A stretch of DNA of 64,000 bases from Syngnathus acus. Its lineage: Eukaryota > Chordata > Actinopteri > Syngnathiformes > Syngnathidae. Below, piece after piece: positions 38,678-52,400 of this stretch (positions within the stretch are counted from its first letter, which is position 1; each line of letters starts with the position of its first letter). The DNA is taken from NCBI RefSeq assembly GCF_901709675.1, contig NC_051105.1, positions 5,633,104 to 5,697,103 on the forward strand, given 5' to 3'. The notes under the pieces were generated by a model. The model was not told the origin of the DNA, made no database searches, and saw nothing but the letters and a program-made list of their open reading frames with translations. Made by a program: the position numbers and the translations under genes.

Positions 38678-41664
38678 TTTGCTTTATATCAAGCTAAGGA
38701 AAGTTTAATTAATCCATTTCTTTTGGTCACCAAAGAATACAAAAATAATTAGAAGTGGATATGCTTCCAACTTCTCTACACCTCAGTGACCTTAGAGCTT
38801 TTATATTTACACGGTGTGTTGGTCAAACCTCCGCCTCGTGCCAAACAAAACATTTAGTTATTAAATTGTGATTTTAACTCACCTGGACCTGCCCACCACC
38901 ATCTTGGGTGACTCACATGACTTGCATCACACACTATTATATTGTGTAAATATATTGTGTATATATACATATGTATGTATATATATATATATAGTACATA
39001 TATATGTATATCAAGCGCATAGAAATTTGAGTCCATATCACAACACATAAAAATGATCACTCGATGAATTCATTTGACAGACTCTTACCTGAAAGCTGGA
39101 TCCATGGTCGTGGGTGTTTGCAGTCGGCATCAGCAGCTGGATGGTGTCTTGATCATGTGGCTGACACAATGTCAAAAGTTACATCACGTCAAGACATTTA
39201 CGGACAAATGAAAGTCTGGCTGAGTGACTGACTGGTTCTTATGTTTGTCCAAAGGATGGAGCCAATGTATTCCCATTACTCCTTGATTTAAAATGACATA
39301 GTCTATTGTCTGTTTTATAACTAAATTAGTTTCCTTATTCTGTAAGATTTCTTTGTGTGACTGATAATAGCAGTATAAATCTAAACACATCAGAGGGGTA
39401 TTACAATATAATTGGATATAAATTAGAATCTTTATTTGTTAATTCTACAACATATATAACAGTTTTATCATTTTGTGCCCTTAAAAAAAATATTAATGCA
39501 GGGAATTGCGTGTGGGTGTAACCATGGGACCAGGATGTAAGAAACTGTCAGAGTTAACAAACCCTCCTCTTGTAAACAAGGCAGTCAGTCCAACTCACGC
39601 TCACATAGACCATCTGCCAAAAGAAGGCAAATAAAGATTAGACCTTTCCTTTATTCTTATTTGAATGAACAGAAATTAATTTAACCTCAGCGGCTGACTA
39701 CCCTGTATGACGAAACCCACTTGGAGATTCAAAAATACAGGCTCCATTTTTTTTTTACTACTATATATAAATAACACAAGCTAGCTGCAAGAAAGAATCA
39801 CATTAATACATTTTAAAAAAGACATTGCAGGTGGAGAAGAACAACATAGATGTAACATGATGCTGATGCTCATTTCACAGCAGAGTCAAACATTCACTTG
39901 TAAGGTTCGGGGCAACAATACAAGACATCATAATTCAGTCTGAATAGAGATGATCACTTTTCTGTCAAAGTCCGCCAGCATGTTTCATTCAATAAAACAA
40001 AATGTCTCAATAAAGGAAAGTTGAATCAAGTCCACAGATTTTTTTTCTTCTTCTTCACATTGATTCTCAATTTTCCAGCTGAATGTAACCTGGATTTGGT
40101 TGGTCACACTTGTCCACTCTTCTCAGTTATCTCATTTTCCTCCCTCTTGAAAACAAGATCATTCATAAAATCTGAAAGAGAAAAATGAACAAACTGATGA
40201 GGAATTACAAGATTTAGGATTTGTAAATGTGCAAACTACATTTGTACCTTGAATTTAAATTTGCTCCGTGCACAAGCTCAAAAATCAATTTACTCAATCA
40301 TGTAATCAGTTTGATGATTAGGTCTGTGTTGGCATTTTCTTCATGCTCCTAACGAATGTTTTCATCCAATAAATGGCTGAAAATATATTGCACACTATGG
40401 TTCACTCAAGCAGCAGCGGCATTGAAGCTTGTTCATAAGCAGGGCTTGACAAACTTTTACACCAAGAAAAGAGAAATAGAAACATTACCTCTATTTATTT
40501 TTAGCCTTGGGTGAGTCACAGCCATATTTTAATTTTTATTTTTTTTCCAACAGACCCATGGTTTTAAAATATGGATCTCGACTCATTGGGATTACACTCA
40601 ATGATTTAAATATAAAACTGCTTACAAGTACCAGAAACTGTAGATGAATCCAAACAAAATGCTAAATTGCTAAAGTAAGTTGAGTTTGTTGTGTTGTGAT
40701 TTACTCGTGATTCTTTTCTCCTCCCATGACCATCTTGCTCATGAAACATTCAACTGTTTGTTGGAAGAAATTGCTTTTTCACAGCAATTTTGGGTAAACA
40801 GCATATACAGCCACTGAAGCACATCCAGCGTGTTCAGGGGCTATGAAAATGGGGGAGTTGACATAGGTGCTGGGTGTGTAGGGCCTAAACCAGTGAGTCC
40901 AAAGGTTGTAGTAAAATGGTCCTCCACAAAGAAATGAGTGGAAAGGATGCAGTACCACATGTGCCCAGCAGTAGACGTACTTCCTGAAATATTATGTTTC
41001 ATATTTGGGTTCGGGTCAATCGATAGAATGCCACGTTTGTGTTTTCTGTAAAATAGATCTCCTTTCTGAGACTGCTACACTCATTTGCATTGCTGCACTT
41101 GGGTCCTCCAGCTTTTTGTCACCATCCAAAATTCAAATGCCAAGCCCTGCTCATAAAAAAAAAAACGGCTCAAAACACAAAGCAAAAAAAAAACACTACC
41201 AACAACAAAAACAAGTGACAGCTTGCTTATAGCATGGGCTTGCTCACGGCTTCATACCTGCAAGGTGAGGGGCTGAGGAGCTGCTAACATTTTCAGCTGG
41301 AGTCAAGAAGGTGTTTGCAAGAGCTGCAGAATGAGGACTCTGTCTTTGGCAGATAGTGATTGACCTTTTTTTTTTTTTTTTAAGCCAAAGGTGCACAAGG
41401 GTCAAGTAGCATCAAGGTAGAGTAGCAGACTGTCACTGGTCTCTGAGTTTAGATGTTTTTTGTAGATTAATAGAACATTTTCTTGAGTTTGGAGGCATTT
41501 GGGAATGGGAAAAAGCGTTTGGAACATAAGCCACTACTGGAGAAGATGACGTGTGGACAACGAGAAGCCAGTCGTGGGCTTTGTGGATGAAGATTGGGCC
41601 AGCCACACATCTGGGGTGACTGGGGACTGCGAGAGAAAGCAAGGCACACATATGGAGGTGGTGG
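38678..41664. other. Intergenic region between prkag3 3' end and fer1l6 5' end
   Basis: On the minus strand a non-coding exon probably precedes the fer1l6 ATG (acceptor TTTCCTTAG at about 38697). Two further exon-like segments with good donors lie at 38881-38925 and 39090-39105, but joining them in frame meets stops, so they could only be 5' UTR. A TA-rich microsatellite occupies 38940-39012. TTTATT at 40494-40499 (AATAAA on minus) could end prkag3. The remainder is AT-rich with no coding exon I can support. Confidence 0.5.
38940..39012. repeat. TA-rich microsatellite
   Basis: Alternating TA with TATG/CATA units over about 70 bp. Confidence 0.85.
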
Positions 41665-44600
41665 TTAGGTGCACAGTGCTTCAATACCTGCTGGGCTGAG
41701 GACCAGAGCCTGGAGGAGGTCAGAAAGTGAGACGATTCCTCTCACCACATCCTTGGCGTCAACCAACACCAAACGATGCACCTAGAAAAGACGCAACACG
41801 TGGGAAGTACTCGGGAAGTAGCAGCTGTCAGTTTCCTAAAGGTCGGTGACCCTTGCTGTCACTTATTCATTAAAAGGTATGTTCAAGTTTTTGACTTTTG
41901 TGACTTTTGTGTTAGCCATTCCTGCTCAAGGCTCAAACAAAGGGGAATGCTGTTTGCAACTCAAGGGCTGAAGTCTGAGATATCAATGCAGCCAGCAGGC
42001 AAAGATAATTAGTTCAGGCTCCAGTAGTTAACTCCATAAATGAGCGGTCGCTGTGTAGTCACAAAAAAATGACTTTCTTACCTCAGCCTTAGCGATGCGG
42101 TCAATGATGGTCTCTAAGGTTTCATGAGGGTAACATTTGAGCACTCCTTCCATGCAGCACGCTCTAGAGGCAACAGCCTCTGTCATGGTCATGTCCAAGT
42201 TGTTGTAGTTCTTCTGGGCTGCAAGATTCTTTGCAACAGACCAAAGAAAAATAATAATTAGACGCTTATACAAGTTGAACATTTCCATTCAAATCTGTAT
42301 GTAGTTAGATGCAGAATTGATAGTTTTGTGGCCTTAAATCCAAATGTATGAAAGTGCAGTAACATTTTAACAATCTCGTGAACAGTATGAACTTGTGAAA
42401 CTTACAATGACATCAAATCTGGAGTATAGCGCCACCACTTTACCTGAGAAAGAAGTACACAAAAAACATGAATGCACCATTATAGATGAACACAATGCAT
42501 CTCAAGGACCACATATCTTTTGGATTTTAGTCTGCATGAACGAGGGATAGGGGAACAAATTTCAAATCCTTTTTGATTTCGAGCCTAGCAAGATCAATGT
42601 CACTGGAAAGAGCTGGAATAAAGGACTTGCCAAGAAACATGACATTGATGTTCTTCGGGTCGCTATTAATTGTCAGATCTCATATTACGACTCTGATGTT
42701 GCCAATCTCTATGTGAAAGAGGTTCTTTTGGAGTGTCGAACTACCTTGCTCATTGACCACAGGCAGAGCGGACACTCGTCGCTCCACAAAGATGCTCAGG
42801 GCCTCATAGACCGATGCCGATTCCTGCACTGTTGCGATCTCCTTAAAGGTACCGATAGCCAGCTGACCGATCTGTTTTTGCAGGAACCATGGCTTTGGAA
42901 TCATAGAACCCTGGTGCAGGAGACATTTTTTTTAAAGTCAAACACAATAAAGACGACATACAGTAGGATCAAACTTTCCAATAAAGTTTTGGTGACATTC
43001 GATAGGTTCTTTATGCCAACATGCCACAAGATGGCGCCAAAGCAATAAGACGGCTTTGGCCTGAGCACAAAACCACGGACTCTTCGGGTCTAGTGAATAA
43101 CTGAGGATGGAAGAAAAAAAAAAAAAAATCTATGAAGAGTAAATCATGTGAGGAAACTTAATTGTTTTGCTTACAAATATGTGGAGGAACTTGAGGATAC
43201 GCTTGTGTGTCAAGATATGCAGGACATTCCCTGATGTCGGGTCAATGACGGGAAGTCGGTGTATCTTGTTCTTTAACAGTGAGTAGATGGCGTCAAACAG
43301 ACTAGAAGGAGAATAATATGCTCTTTAAACAAATGTCCTGCAACTTTGACAATTTATAACACAAAGGGATTCTGACCTGGCTTCAGGTGTGATGCTGATG
43401 AGCCTGTTGGTGGAGTACTGCAGATAGATCTCTGCCGAGAGGAGAAGCAAGTCCAGAAGACAAGCAAACTTGAAATTCTATGACACTATTATCACACTCC
43501 TGCATCATGTATACAGTACGTGCCTCGCCACGTCTCTATCTTGTGCTCCTCCAACTCGTAGATCTGAACCTGTCAGCAACACAAATATCCATCAGCTGGC
43601 TTGTAAAACATGGCCGCCAACACGGCTGGCCGAAAAGCATGCCAAGATATTAAGACCCCGGAAAATTTGTCAGATACAAAAAAGGAAACATCAGTTAGCT
43701 CACCAGCGGAGACTTGTAATAACGATGGAGAATGTTGATAAAGTCTGTGATGGTCAGCATTCCTGCATGCAAATAAGAGTTCTAAATAAGTTCTGAAAGA
43801 TGGTCCATGTGATGGAGGTCTGTGATCTATATTCTATTGTAAGATGGTAAAAATGACAGAAATAATAAATAAATGAATGCATTAAAAAAAAAAAAAAACG
43901 ACTCACCTACAAAACATTTGCTCTTATTGTCCCACAGGGGTGCTGCTCGTACACCGTTAGCCACCAGAGCAAAGAAAGCCTTCTTCACCTTCACACAAAT
44001 GCACAAAACACAAATATGGTCATTAAAATGTTCCCCCAAGGAAGACCAAATTGCACTAGATGCTGCTCTTGCATTACCTGCAGTTCAGTATCAAAGATGA
44101 CTAGCTTAGAGCTGGTAGGAATGGCATCATAGCAGCTATGGTTTTTCATGAAGTTCATGTAAATAAAAGCATCTCGCTCTGGGACCGCAGAAGGAGTTGT
44201 AGCATCCGTCCATGGAGGTGAACAACTGCCTGTCAAAGCACACATGCTCTATGAACAAACTCGTAAAAATAAAGAAAATGGAGACATGTGTAGCCGATAT
44301 CTTTGTTACCCGTGTTGGCCATTAAGACATCAACCGCAGTGTCCTCGTCCAGCTCCAACTCAAATAAGGGCACCTGCAAAAAGAAGCAAATTGGCAGCGG
44401 CTCAATCTAATAAAAGTTTTGGAATTTTGCTACCTCAGTCATTACGAGCAACATTAGAAGAGTGACAAGAACAGATCAAGATGCAGCAGAGTTGTATGCT
44501 ACTGAAAAACTGGTAGACGATCAGGTTTAGCAATATGAGAACATTTTCTGAGACCTACTAATCAGCATTTTGGACTTGAAGAGTGGACTATTCACCTCCT

Positions 44601-45386
44601 CTTAGTGCCTATAACCTGTTGAGTGGTTGACTGATACATCTGCCAGCTCACTTCTTTTAAACACTTGTGACAATCTGTTGATTTAAGACAGGGATTTCCA
44701 AAGTGTGTTGCATGCCAGGATGACTCTTCTGTGATATTCCTAACGGAATCATTTTAGCATTCAGATCTTCGTTAATTTTGTGCAATGAAGTCAACGTTCC
44801 ATTTCTCTACACTCTCGGAGTTGATGCATCAGCAAAAATGGTACACGAAAGACTTGTGTGCAGCAAAGGTCTAATCATTTTATTGGGTCATGTAAAACAA
44901 TGCTATTTGACCTTTATGGTACGCGCCACACATGAGGGAATCCACAAAAAGCTTTTAGATCCATAGGAATTAGTCGGCTAAATCGGATACTGAAGACTGC
45001 TGAAAGCTCTGTTGGTTTGCATAGTTGATAGAGAGCCATGCCAAGTCATCTAGCAACAACAGGATATTACTTGTCAACAGGATGGCATGTCAGGAAAACG
45101 TTTGAGAACTGCCGTTCTAAGGCATACAAGTAGTAAAAAAATTAGTCCTACCTCGGCAAGCGGCTCCATGATTGGAGAAGTGGTGAGGCAATCTTCCTTG
45201 GCATCAGAACCCAAAGCTAAAAATCCTTTGTTCCATTGGCCGACATCTGGAGCCCATCCTGATGATGAGGATGAGATATGGTGAACAAGTGGAACAGTAC
45301 AGCACGATTCAACAAGCTGGTCCTTAAAGTCTGGGAAAAGTTGAGGTCTAAATCTGGAACGAGTGGTGGGAGGCTTATGGTATTCA
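41665..45386 (-). CDS. prkag3: AMP-activated protein kinase gamma-3 regulatory subunit (5' end uncertain)
   Basis: The gamma subunit binds AMP, ADP and ATP through four CBS motifs and regulates AMPK. Exons on minus give EPLAE then [18 protein letters not shown] (44309-44374). [20 protein letters not shown] and DTELQ come from about 44090-44220, then [20 protein letters not shown] (about 43910-43990) and [19 protein letters not shown] (about 43705-43765). Later come [20 protein letters not shown] (about 43180-43270), [18 protein letters not shown] (about 42745-42800) and [17 protein letters not shown] (about 42170-42225). The final exon reads [20 protein letters not shown] and ends in [16 protein letters not shown]. 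Ending in SPAGI-acidic-AL is like gamma-3 rather than gamma-1 or -2, and ttll4 next door matches the mammalian neighbourhood. The 5'-most exon supported begins at an excellent acceptor (45386) and reads [12 protein letters not shown]. The true start exon upstream is not found. Confidence 0.9.
44689..45111. mobile_element. Possible non-autonomous hAT element in a prkag3 intron
   Basis: The left end CAGGGATTTCCAAAGTGTG and the right end TTTGAGAACTG (reverse complement CAGTTCTCAAA) both resemble hAT termini and enclose about 420 bp without a coding region. I do not see a convincing 8-bp target duplication, so the boundaries are tentative. Confidence 0.35.
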
Positions 45387-46459
45387 CTGCAAGAGAGCCA
45401 GCGAGGGGAGGAGAGGTGGGTGAAAACATGCAAGAGCCAGGATGGGAGGGAGGTCCGGTAGCTAAAAACAGCCAGGGCATACACATTAGAACCACATACA
45501 AAATCAGATGTGATCCAAGACAGAAGCTGTCGTGTTTGAAGGGATGATGTTTCAGTGAACCGCTTCACTGTAACACAAATTCTTTCAGCTGCTTGCAATT
45601 GCAAGACGGAGTGAAAAATCCAAGAAACCTCCATCAGTATAAGCGCAGAGACTTGTACAACACATCTTTCCAGGATTCCTCATCTTAATAGTGTGTCCAG
45701 TACATTAATTCTGTGGTAACAGTGGAAGGAAATAATTCCACAAATGGACACTGATAAAAACAAAAGGGAACATCATGCTTCAAGAAATATTACTCGCTGT
45801 TGGGGATTAAAAGGAGCATTTGTTCTCAAAGAAGGATGGGGCAAGATTCACTGCTTTGTGAACAAATGCATGAACAAGTAATCCAACAGTTTAACACTGA
45901 TTTTTCTCAATGGACAATTTTAAGAAATTTAGCGATGTCATTATCAATGCTTAACACAGTAAAACATGCACCTACTCCAACTTCTAGGCAAGCATCTAAT
46001 TCAAAATGAGTGATGAAATTCACATTTGATGTTCATAGAATACCTTTCAAACAAACCACAATCTAAAGAAGAACATTTTAGAGAAAAACATTACCTTAGA
46101 GGTTCATGTTGCGTCCAGTAAGCAGAAGGCAAAGACAGCTGTTTTCTAGCATCTTACTATTAATACATGTGGTTATCCAAACAGGCCTGCCGCTCAAGAG
46201 TGAAAAGCCAAGATATTAATAGTTTACAACCACGTCCTGTTGCAAACACTGAGCAGACCCCGTTACCTTATGGTGGATTGCGGAAGACTCCAACAATTGT
46301 AAAAATGAACCGCAACAGCACTACGCACACACACACAATCTACTTCAATATTAATTTTTATTTCCAAAGTGTACTCCTAAGCAATATTTTCAAGCCCTTG
46401 AAAAATGCGAAATTTTCCAGTTAGTAAAAAAAAAAAAGAAAATAATACAATCTCAGATA
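45387..46459. other. prkag3 5' region and ttll4 3' UTR
   Basis: No coding exon is firmly supported. An open stretch continues upstream of 45386 to about 45634 on the minus strand, but its composition looks non-coding. A GTAATG donor after AACCTCTAAG near 46094 may mark a non-coding prkag3 exon. TTTATT at 46357-46362 (AATAAA on minus) is the likely ttll4 polyadenylation signal. Confidence 0.5.
46357..46362 (-). terminator. ttll4 polyadenylation signal
   Basis: AATAAA on minus, about 100 bases after the ttll4 stop. Confidence 0.5.
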
Positions 46460-49400
46460 TTACACTTCAGGTATGTTAGGAACAGTGCCGGCACTGAATC
46501 TGGGACTGGCAACGAAGGCATCACTGTCTGAGCCTTCGTCCATGTCCATTTCATCCGACAGTTGCTGACGGATGAGCGCCACCCTGAAAGAGGAGAGCAG
46601 TTACCTTTCGATTGTGATGTGTGCATTTGATAACATTGCAAATACACCAGCCAGCGTGCACACCTGGATTTAGAAGGGACGACGGGTGCTTCTCTGTAGT
46701 TGGAGAAGTAGCTACACTTGGACCACTAGGCGGACAAATCAACACAGAAGTTAAGCATTTGAAATTCAGTGTACGTTTATAGAAATCAAAATGGTCTTGG
46801 CTCCTTACCATGTGAGCGGGATCATCGGTACCAAGATGGACTCCTTCCTGACACAAAGGCCTGAGCAGATTGATACCTGCACATAGACCATATCCACCCA
46901 GTTTAATCAAATTATTATGAGTTTAAATATGATCAATCACACCAACAAAACTTCCACCATTGGTGGTGGTCCTAAAAATATACTGACAAACCTTTTGTCC
47001 TGTTGTTCCCGTACTTGCGCTCCCACTGGTCCAACACAATGCTGAGGTACCGGGGAGACTCGAAAAATCTCAGGTATTTCGATGATGACGGCGATGGGAA
47101 AATCCGCTCAAACTGTCCGCGGCGGCCCAACTCGTCTTCGCTCTCGGCGAGGACGCGGACATCGTTGGGAGTCAAAACATCCAGCACTGTCGCCAGGATA
47201 CTCTGACAGAAGGAAGAAAAGTTGAATACTGTAGTATTGGAGGACAGTGTCACTGGCTGCAACTTTAGGTATCCACACAATCTATATTACATTTAGTAAA
47301 TCACAAGAGTAAACCCCTCACAATTTCGTAATTATTTTGATAACTGTGCTAAGTCAGCCTGCGGATCACTTGATACCATACTGCAAATCAGAGGTAGGCA
47401 ATTCATTTTTCCGATGGGCTATGCAACTCAAATCTGCAAAATATGAATTTAATGACTTTTTCTAAAACAGTCGATTGTATTGTTTTAATAATCTGCCATT
47501 GTGTAGTCCTGGTATTTGTTGCCGCACCAAGGAAATAAAAATAGAGAAAAGTTTATTTAGTTATATTAAATTGCCATATCTACACATATTAATGATAAAC
47601 CTTACAAGACGTTTTTATAAATCTTTAAGTTCATCAATCGTTGGTAAGCGAGTGAAATGATGTGTTTTTATTTTCTTTTACTCCATGTTTTCCTAAGAGT
47701 GACTGCGTACCTGATCAGCAAAGCGCTGTTTGAGGTAAAACGCCCGTTTCACTTTCTCGTCGACTGAGATTTCCAGATTGCTCGTCTCCTTGCTTACAGC
47801 ACACAAACTACATACACACACAGGAGACAAAACTATTCGTACGCATTTTAGTTTATAGAAGTCTCTAGTAAAGCACGTTCCCTCATCATACCTGCTGTTG
47901 GAGCTGGAGGTGCTTCCACTGGAGGAGACAACATCCTCTCGATGAGGAATACGAAAGCCCGCAAGGTTCAAGAGGTCTCGAATCATTTGGCCCTTGATGG
48001 AAACATCTAATGCTGTGTTGGAATGGAGGCTGCATGATGGAAACAAACAATAATGGTCAGTTCTTTAGTGAAGAACGTGTGAAAGTGACAAATGAACACT
48101 GTATAGCCAATGGTACCCAGTGCGTGTGTATTACCTGGGTGAAATGTTGACTTCTAGGATCCAGGGTTTCAAGTTTTCATCTAACATGATATCAAAGCCG
48201 AACAGCTCGTGGCAGCTGTAAGGTGTACGTAGATGCATCTTGAGCAGAGAGTTCACGTATGGTTCTGACCTGATGACACATCCGGGAGACAGACAGGAAG
48301 TCACCTCCAAAAGCCAACATATCTTTAAAAGCAGCGTAATTTCTCATGTATAATACGCACACTAAAAATATTACAAATTAAGGGGCTACACGGGTCGAAG
48401 GGAAACAAAGAAATCTGTCACATTGTCTGGATGAATTAAAGAGAGATGATAAAAGTGGAATCTGACATTCAGTCGGAGGTACAGAAGGGGTGTAATTTTG
48501 GGGGATGTGTACTATGGGCGAGGGCATTTACACAATAAATTACAGTAAAACAAAAAGATAATTGTCTTACGCAATTATTGTTTTGATGACAATGTCTTTA
48601 ATCTTCTCCCAAATCAAGGTGGTGTTTACTCCTCTGGAGCCGAGATACTGCCACAAGGCCTTCACAGCCCTGAAAATAAACAAGTGTATTCAGGCTATGT
48701 TTAAACATATACAGGAGTTTCTTAAAACACTTTTGCCCCCTCTAGGGTGGAAAAAAAACAACACACTGCTGGCATCAGTGTGAACAAAATCATTTTTGTA
48801 GACAGATAAATAAATGGTTGTTCTTCAATGAAATACACATAAAATTAAATCGGTTTATATGACTATATAATAGCACAAACTGGGTAATTACACAAAAGGA
48901 GACGCAAATGAATTTTTAAAAAAATTTCCCCAACTATTTTTAAAATAACAGAATTAGGTCAACTCTTCGCCCTGACCGGGTTACAAGGTGCAAATGTGAC
49001 TTCCATTGAATGTTACCATTTGTGTCCCTGGCAGGCTTTGTCATCACTGTTGGCCTGGTACTCTGAATTTTTCTTGTTGACGCTGTAATTGGTCAAATGC
49101 ATGAACTTGTTGCCAAGTGTCTTCATGGAGGGTGAATATCTGCCGAGAGAGAGAAGTTCCAAGTTTAATTCATTAGTTACCCGCTGCACATTTTAGGTTA
49201 AAAGTCACTCGGGTAAAAGGCTGGCAAACACTGACTTGCAGCTAGCAAAGCGGACCAGTCCATCTGAGAAGAGGTATATTCTGAGCGGGTCGTAGCATGT
49301 CACGTAGACATAGATGCGCAAGTCAAACTTGTTACCACCGATGAGGTAGGGCTTGTGGAGATACCTGACAAACACAAATATTCTCATTGCTAGAAAAACA

Positions 49401-52400
49401 CTGCAACAAATTTATTTGTATCCATGGACAAAAGTATTGGTAAAATATGAATAATATAATGATATTACCATTGTTATTCATCATTGATTATTTTTTGCCT
49501 CTTTCAAGGCATTTTCAATGGTGGCCCCAAGACTTACTTCTGGACCAGAAGGGACTTCTTGCGTGGCATCTGGCTCCATTTGTGGATGACCTGAATTCCC
49601 ACTCCTCTGGCTGAGGCTGGCTGTTGGGGGGAAAAATTCTTGTTAAAGAAAAATAAGTCTAATTGTGGGGGTAAAATCTTGATAAACAATAATGAATTTA
49701 CAGGTTTGATGATCCACTTCTGTCTGGAGCCGTCCTTCCACGCCTTGCGTAGCTGCAGGATGTCCTGAGGAAGGACAAAGGTGCGGGGGATAAAGTTGAA
49801 CTCCTGCTTGCCGAAGCGATTCTGCATCTTGGACAGATTCTTCCAAAGACGGTCCTTCCTGCCAATCTGGAACGTTCCGGGGAAATGGTTCAACTAAAAA
49901 ATGTCAGAAGGCGACAAAACAGAGTTAAGTGAGAAAACAGATGGCTTTTTATTTGGACTGACTGATTCCAAACAGCGTTGCAATTTCACCTTCTGGTGCT
50001 CTAGAAGAGTCTTAAAACAAGGCGACTTCATGTGGTGTCCCCAGCAGCCCAACCAGTCATGGCTTTCTATCAACACACTGAATGTTAAGTGCTTTGATCT
50101 TGTGTAAAATGACACAAAAACCGCACTTGAGGCAACCTACTCCTGGTGTGCATGAAGTGCGACCTGGCGATGGCGTTCCTCACAACATTGGGCGTGACTG
50201 TGCTAATCTTCCACTTTAAAAGTCGCGTTTGCTCTTCAGGCAGCAATTCAACTACAAGGACATACAACACATTGAAAAATGACATCAGATCGGAGTCGAC
50301 TGGAACTGAACTGTAATCCTCCTTTCAGTTGCCCTCTCCACGAAATGCACTTATATAGGGCTGTTTTCATGTCACGGTAGGTGCTGCTGCTTTGATTAAG
50401 CTTTGGGTGTCAAATCAGAAAAGGGAGGAAGGAATCTCTATGACAGAAAGTGTGTGTGTGTGTGGTGTGTGTTCATACTGTACCTTGTTCATTGGCAGCA
50501 CTGAAATAGAGTGTGGGAGGGATGAGTGGGAACAGGCTGGGAACAAGAGCCGGTTTCTGCACCCGATTGTTTTCCGCTTCCAACGACATGGGTTCCTCAA
50601 CACTGGTAAGATAGAGATGAAAATTCGAAAAACGCTTTTAAAATCTATTTCAGTCCCCCTAAAATTTTTACTGATAATTACAATTTAATGTGATCATTAA
50701 GCATCGTCAAAACGCAGAATTTCTTTTTTGATACAGGTGGTTTTCTCTCATTGAATGTATCTAAGGTCATGGCTGTTGAGCATATGTGCCACCAGCAAAA
50801 TACGGTACAATGTGGGTCTCTCTCCACCATGCCAACTTGCAATCCCATCATAACGATCACACGCTAGAGAGAAAGTTGTCCAATCAAAATGACGAGCACT
50901 CACATGACCGTCATGTAGGAGGTGAAGTTCGGTGAACAGATGAAGGACGAGTGGATCTTCGCTTCCCGCTTTCGAGGCAGCTAACGCATATGTTAACTAC
51001 ACCTGCACGAGCTACGAGCCTGAGTTTTCAGACGAGGGCAGGGTTACCAAATGACCACATAAAGCCCACAATGGCGGGTGGTCTATTTCGCAGGAGAAGC
51101 ACCTACGAGTGTTTGGTGGAGACTTGTACAGTCGAGCGACAACAATGTGGTGCACAATGCTACAGAGCTTTCCACCGTACTCTGCTGCTTTCAGCCTCAT
51201 CAAACAATAGCCATGCAAAGAATGAACACAGGAACCGATGCATGTATGCTGTATGTCACTGGGGGTGGGGGGCACCAAACAGACAGTAGGACTAGATGTC
51301 AGTTCAATGACCACAAAATGGGGGGGGGAGCAAATGTGTAAAAAATACAGACATCCGAGTCAATTCCTACAAAGCATTAATGTAAACCCTATAAACAAAA
51401 AATTCATCTTAATGAGCACAGTTAACTTGGAAAAAATATTCTGTCAGCCCAACATGTCATTTGGTTCCTCTACAAGAGGGCCAGCATTGGGCGCGATATT
51501 GATACTGGACCATCCCTAATAAAAACAAACAAACTGGCTCTTACAAATTCCGTCAAAATTAAATAAAAACCAACTGTGATGAAAAATCCCAACCTATGAT
51601 CACCCTGGTGTGTGTGTTGTGTGCAGGAATAACAGGAAGTCTCACCCAGTAATTTGTACTACCGATGCAATGGACGAAGTGCTGTCGACACTGGATGACT
51701 CCGAACAATCTGGGTGAAAAAAATAAAAAAAATTATACTGGGGGAAAAAGAGCCAGCAGGTTGTAGGTAATGTGACGGCGCTCTGAGGGAGTTGCCAAGC
51801 ACTTCCATCGCAAGCGTGCGCGTCGATGACTTTACCATCATCATCGCTGCAGGCCGTCTCCAACTCATAAGGCAGCTCCTCCTCACCGCTGCAATCCACC
51901 TGCATATCGCATTCTGAGCTGGAAGACAAATACAGGATTAAATACAATCTACAAAAGAAGCTATTCACTTGAGAGCGCAGGATGGAACGCACGGGTGCCA
52001 CTGCACACATAATTTGCAACAGTGTAAATACAGTTAAAAATAAATAAATGAAAACGGTTCGGGATGTTTGGACTGTGTAATCTTTTTAAACAGTCTTACC
52101 TCGCATCTGTGGCCTCAGACTGAGGAGGGGGGGACAAGCACAAAGATGTGAGAGGACTAGTTTGTGCCTGCTTGGTCAGGTGGATGGCGGAGATCTTGGT
52201 GGTCACAGAGCCCATTAGAGCGCCTGCAGGATGGAGCGATGGTTAAGAATCTCATCCAAGTGTTGATGAGACTGGTCTGCTTTTAATTACCTGGGAGGGT
52301 GTCCGGCGGCCCGGGCTGATCCTTTGGTGTGGCGCTGACATTGAGCCCATTTCGCATCTGACCATTGAGCTTCCCACTTCTGCTTCTATTTATATTCAAT

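Noticed and set aside
38881-39105. Upstream ATG exon for fer1l6 (MDPAF, good Kozak and donor) joined to an exon reading SHVSHPRWWWAGPG
   Set aside because: Joining either to the exon containing the 38677 ATG runs into a TGA or TAA, so these can only be 5' UTR exons or chance.
40090-40175. Alternative prkag3 last exon (minus) reading DFMNDLVFKREENEITEK after a CAG/GTATTG donor at the SPA codons
   Set aside because: It is in phase and has a good acceptor, but reading straight on gives [10 protein letters not shown] and a stop. That matches the gamma-3 C-terminus as I remember it, so the unspliced end at 41665 is preferred.
42940-43040. Extra coding exon near the ATGGCGCC word in prkag3
   Set aside because: The open frame there lacks CBS-type similarity and proper splice sites. 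The word fits a CTCF-like motif better.
45387-45634. N-terminal extension of prkag3 from an ATG at 45634
   Set aside because: The stretch before the strong acceptor at 45386 has a polypyrimidine-rich tract and an unstructured composition, so it is more likely intron.
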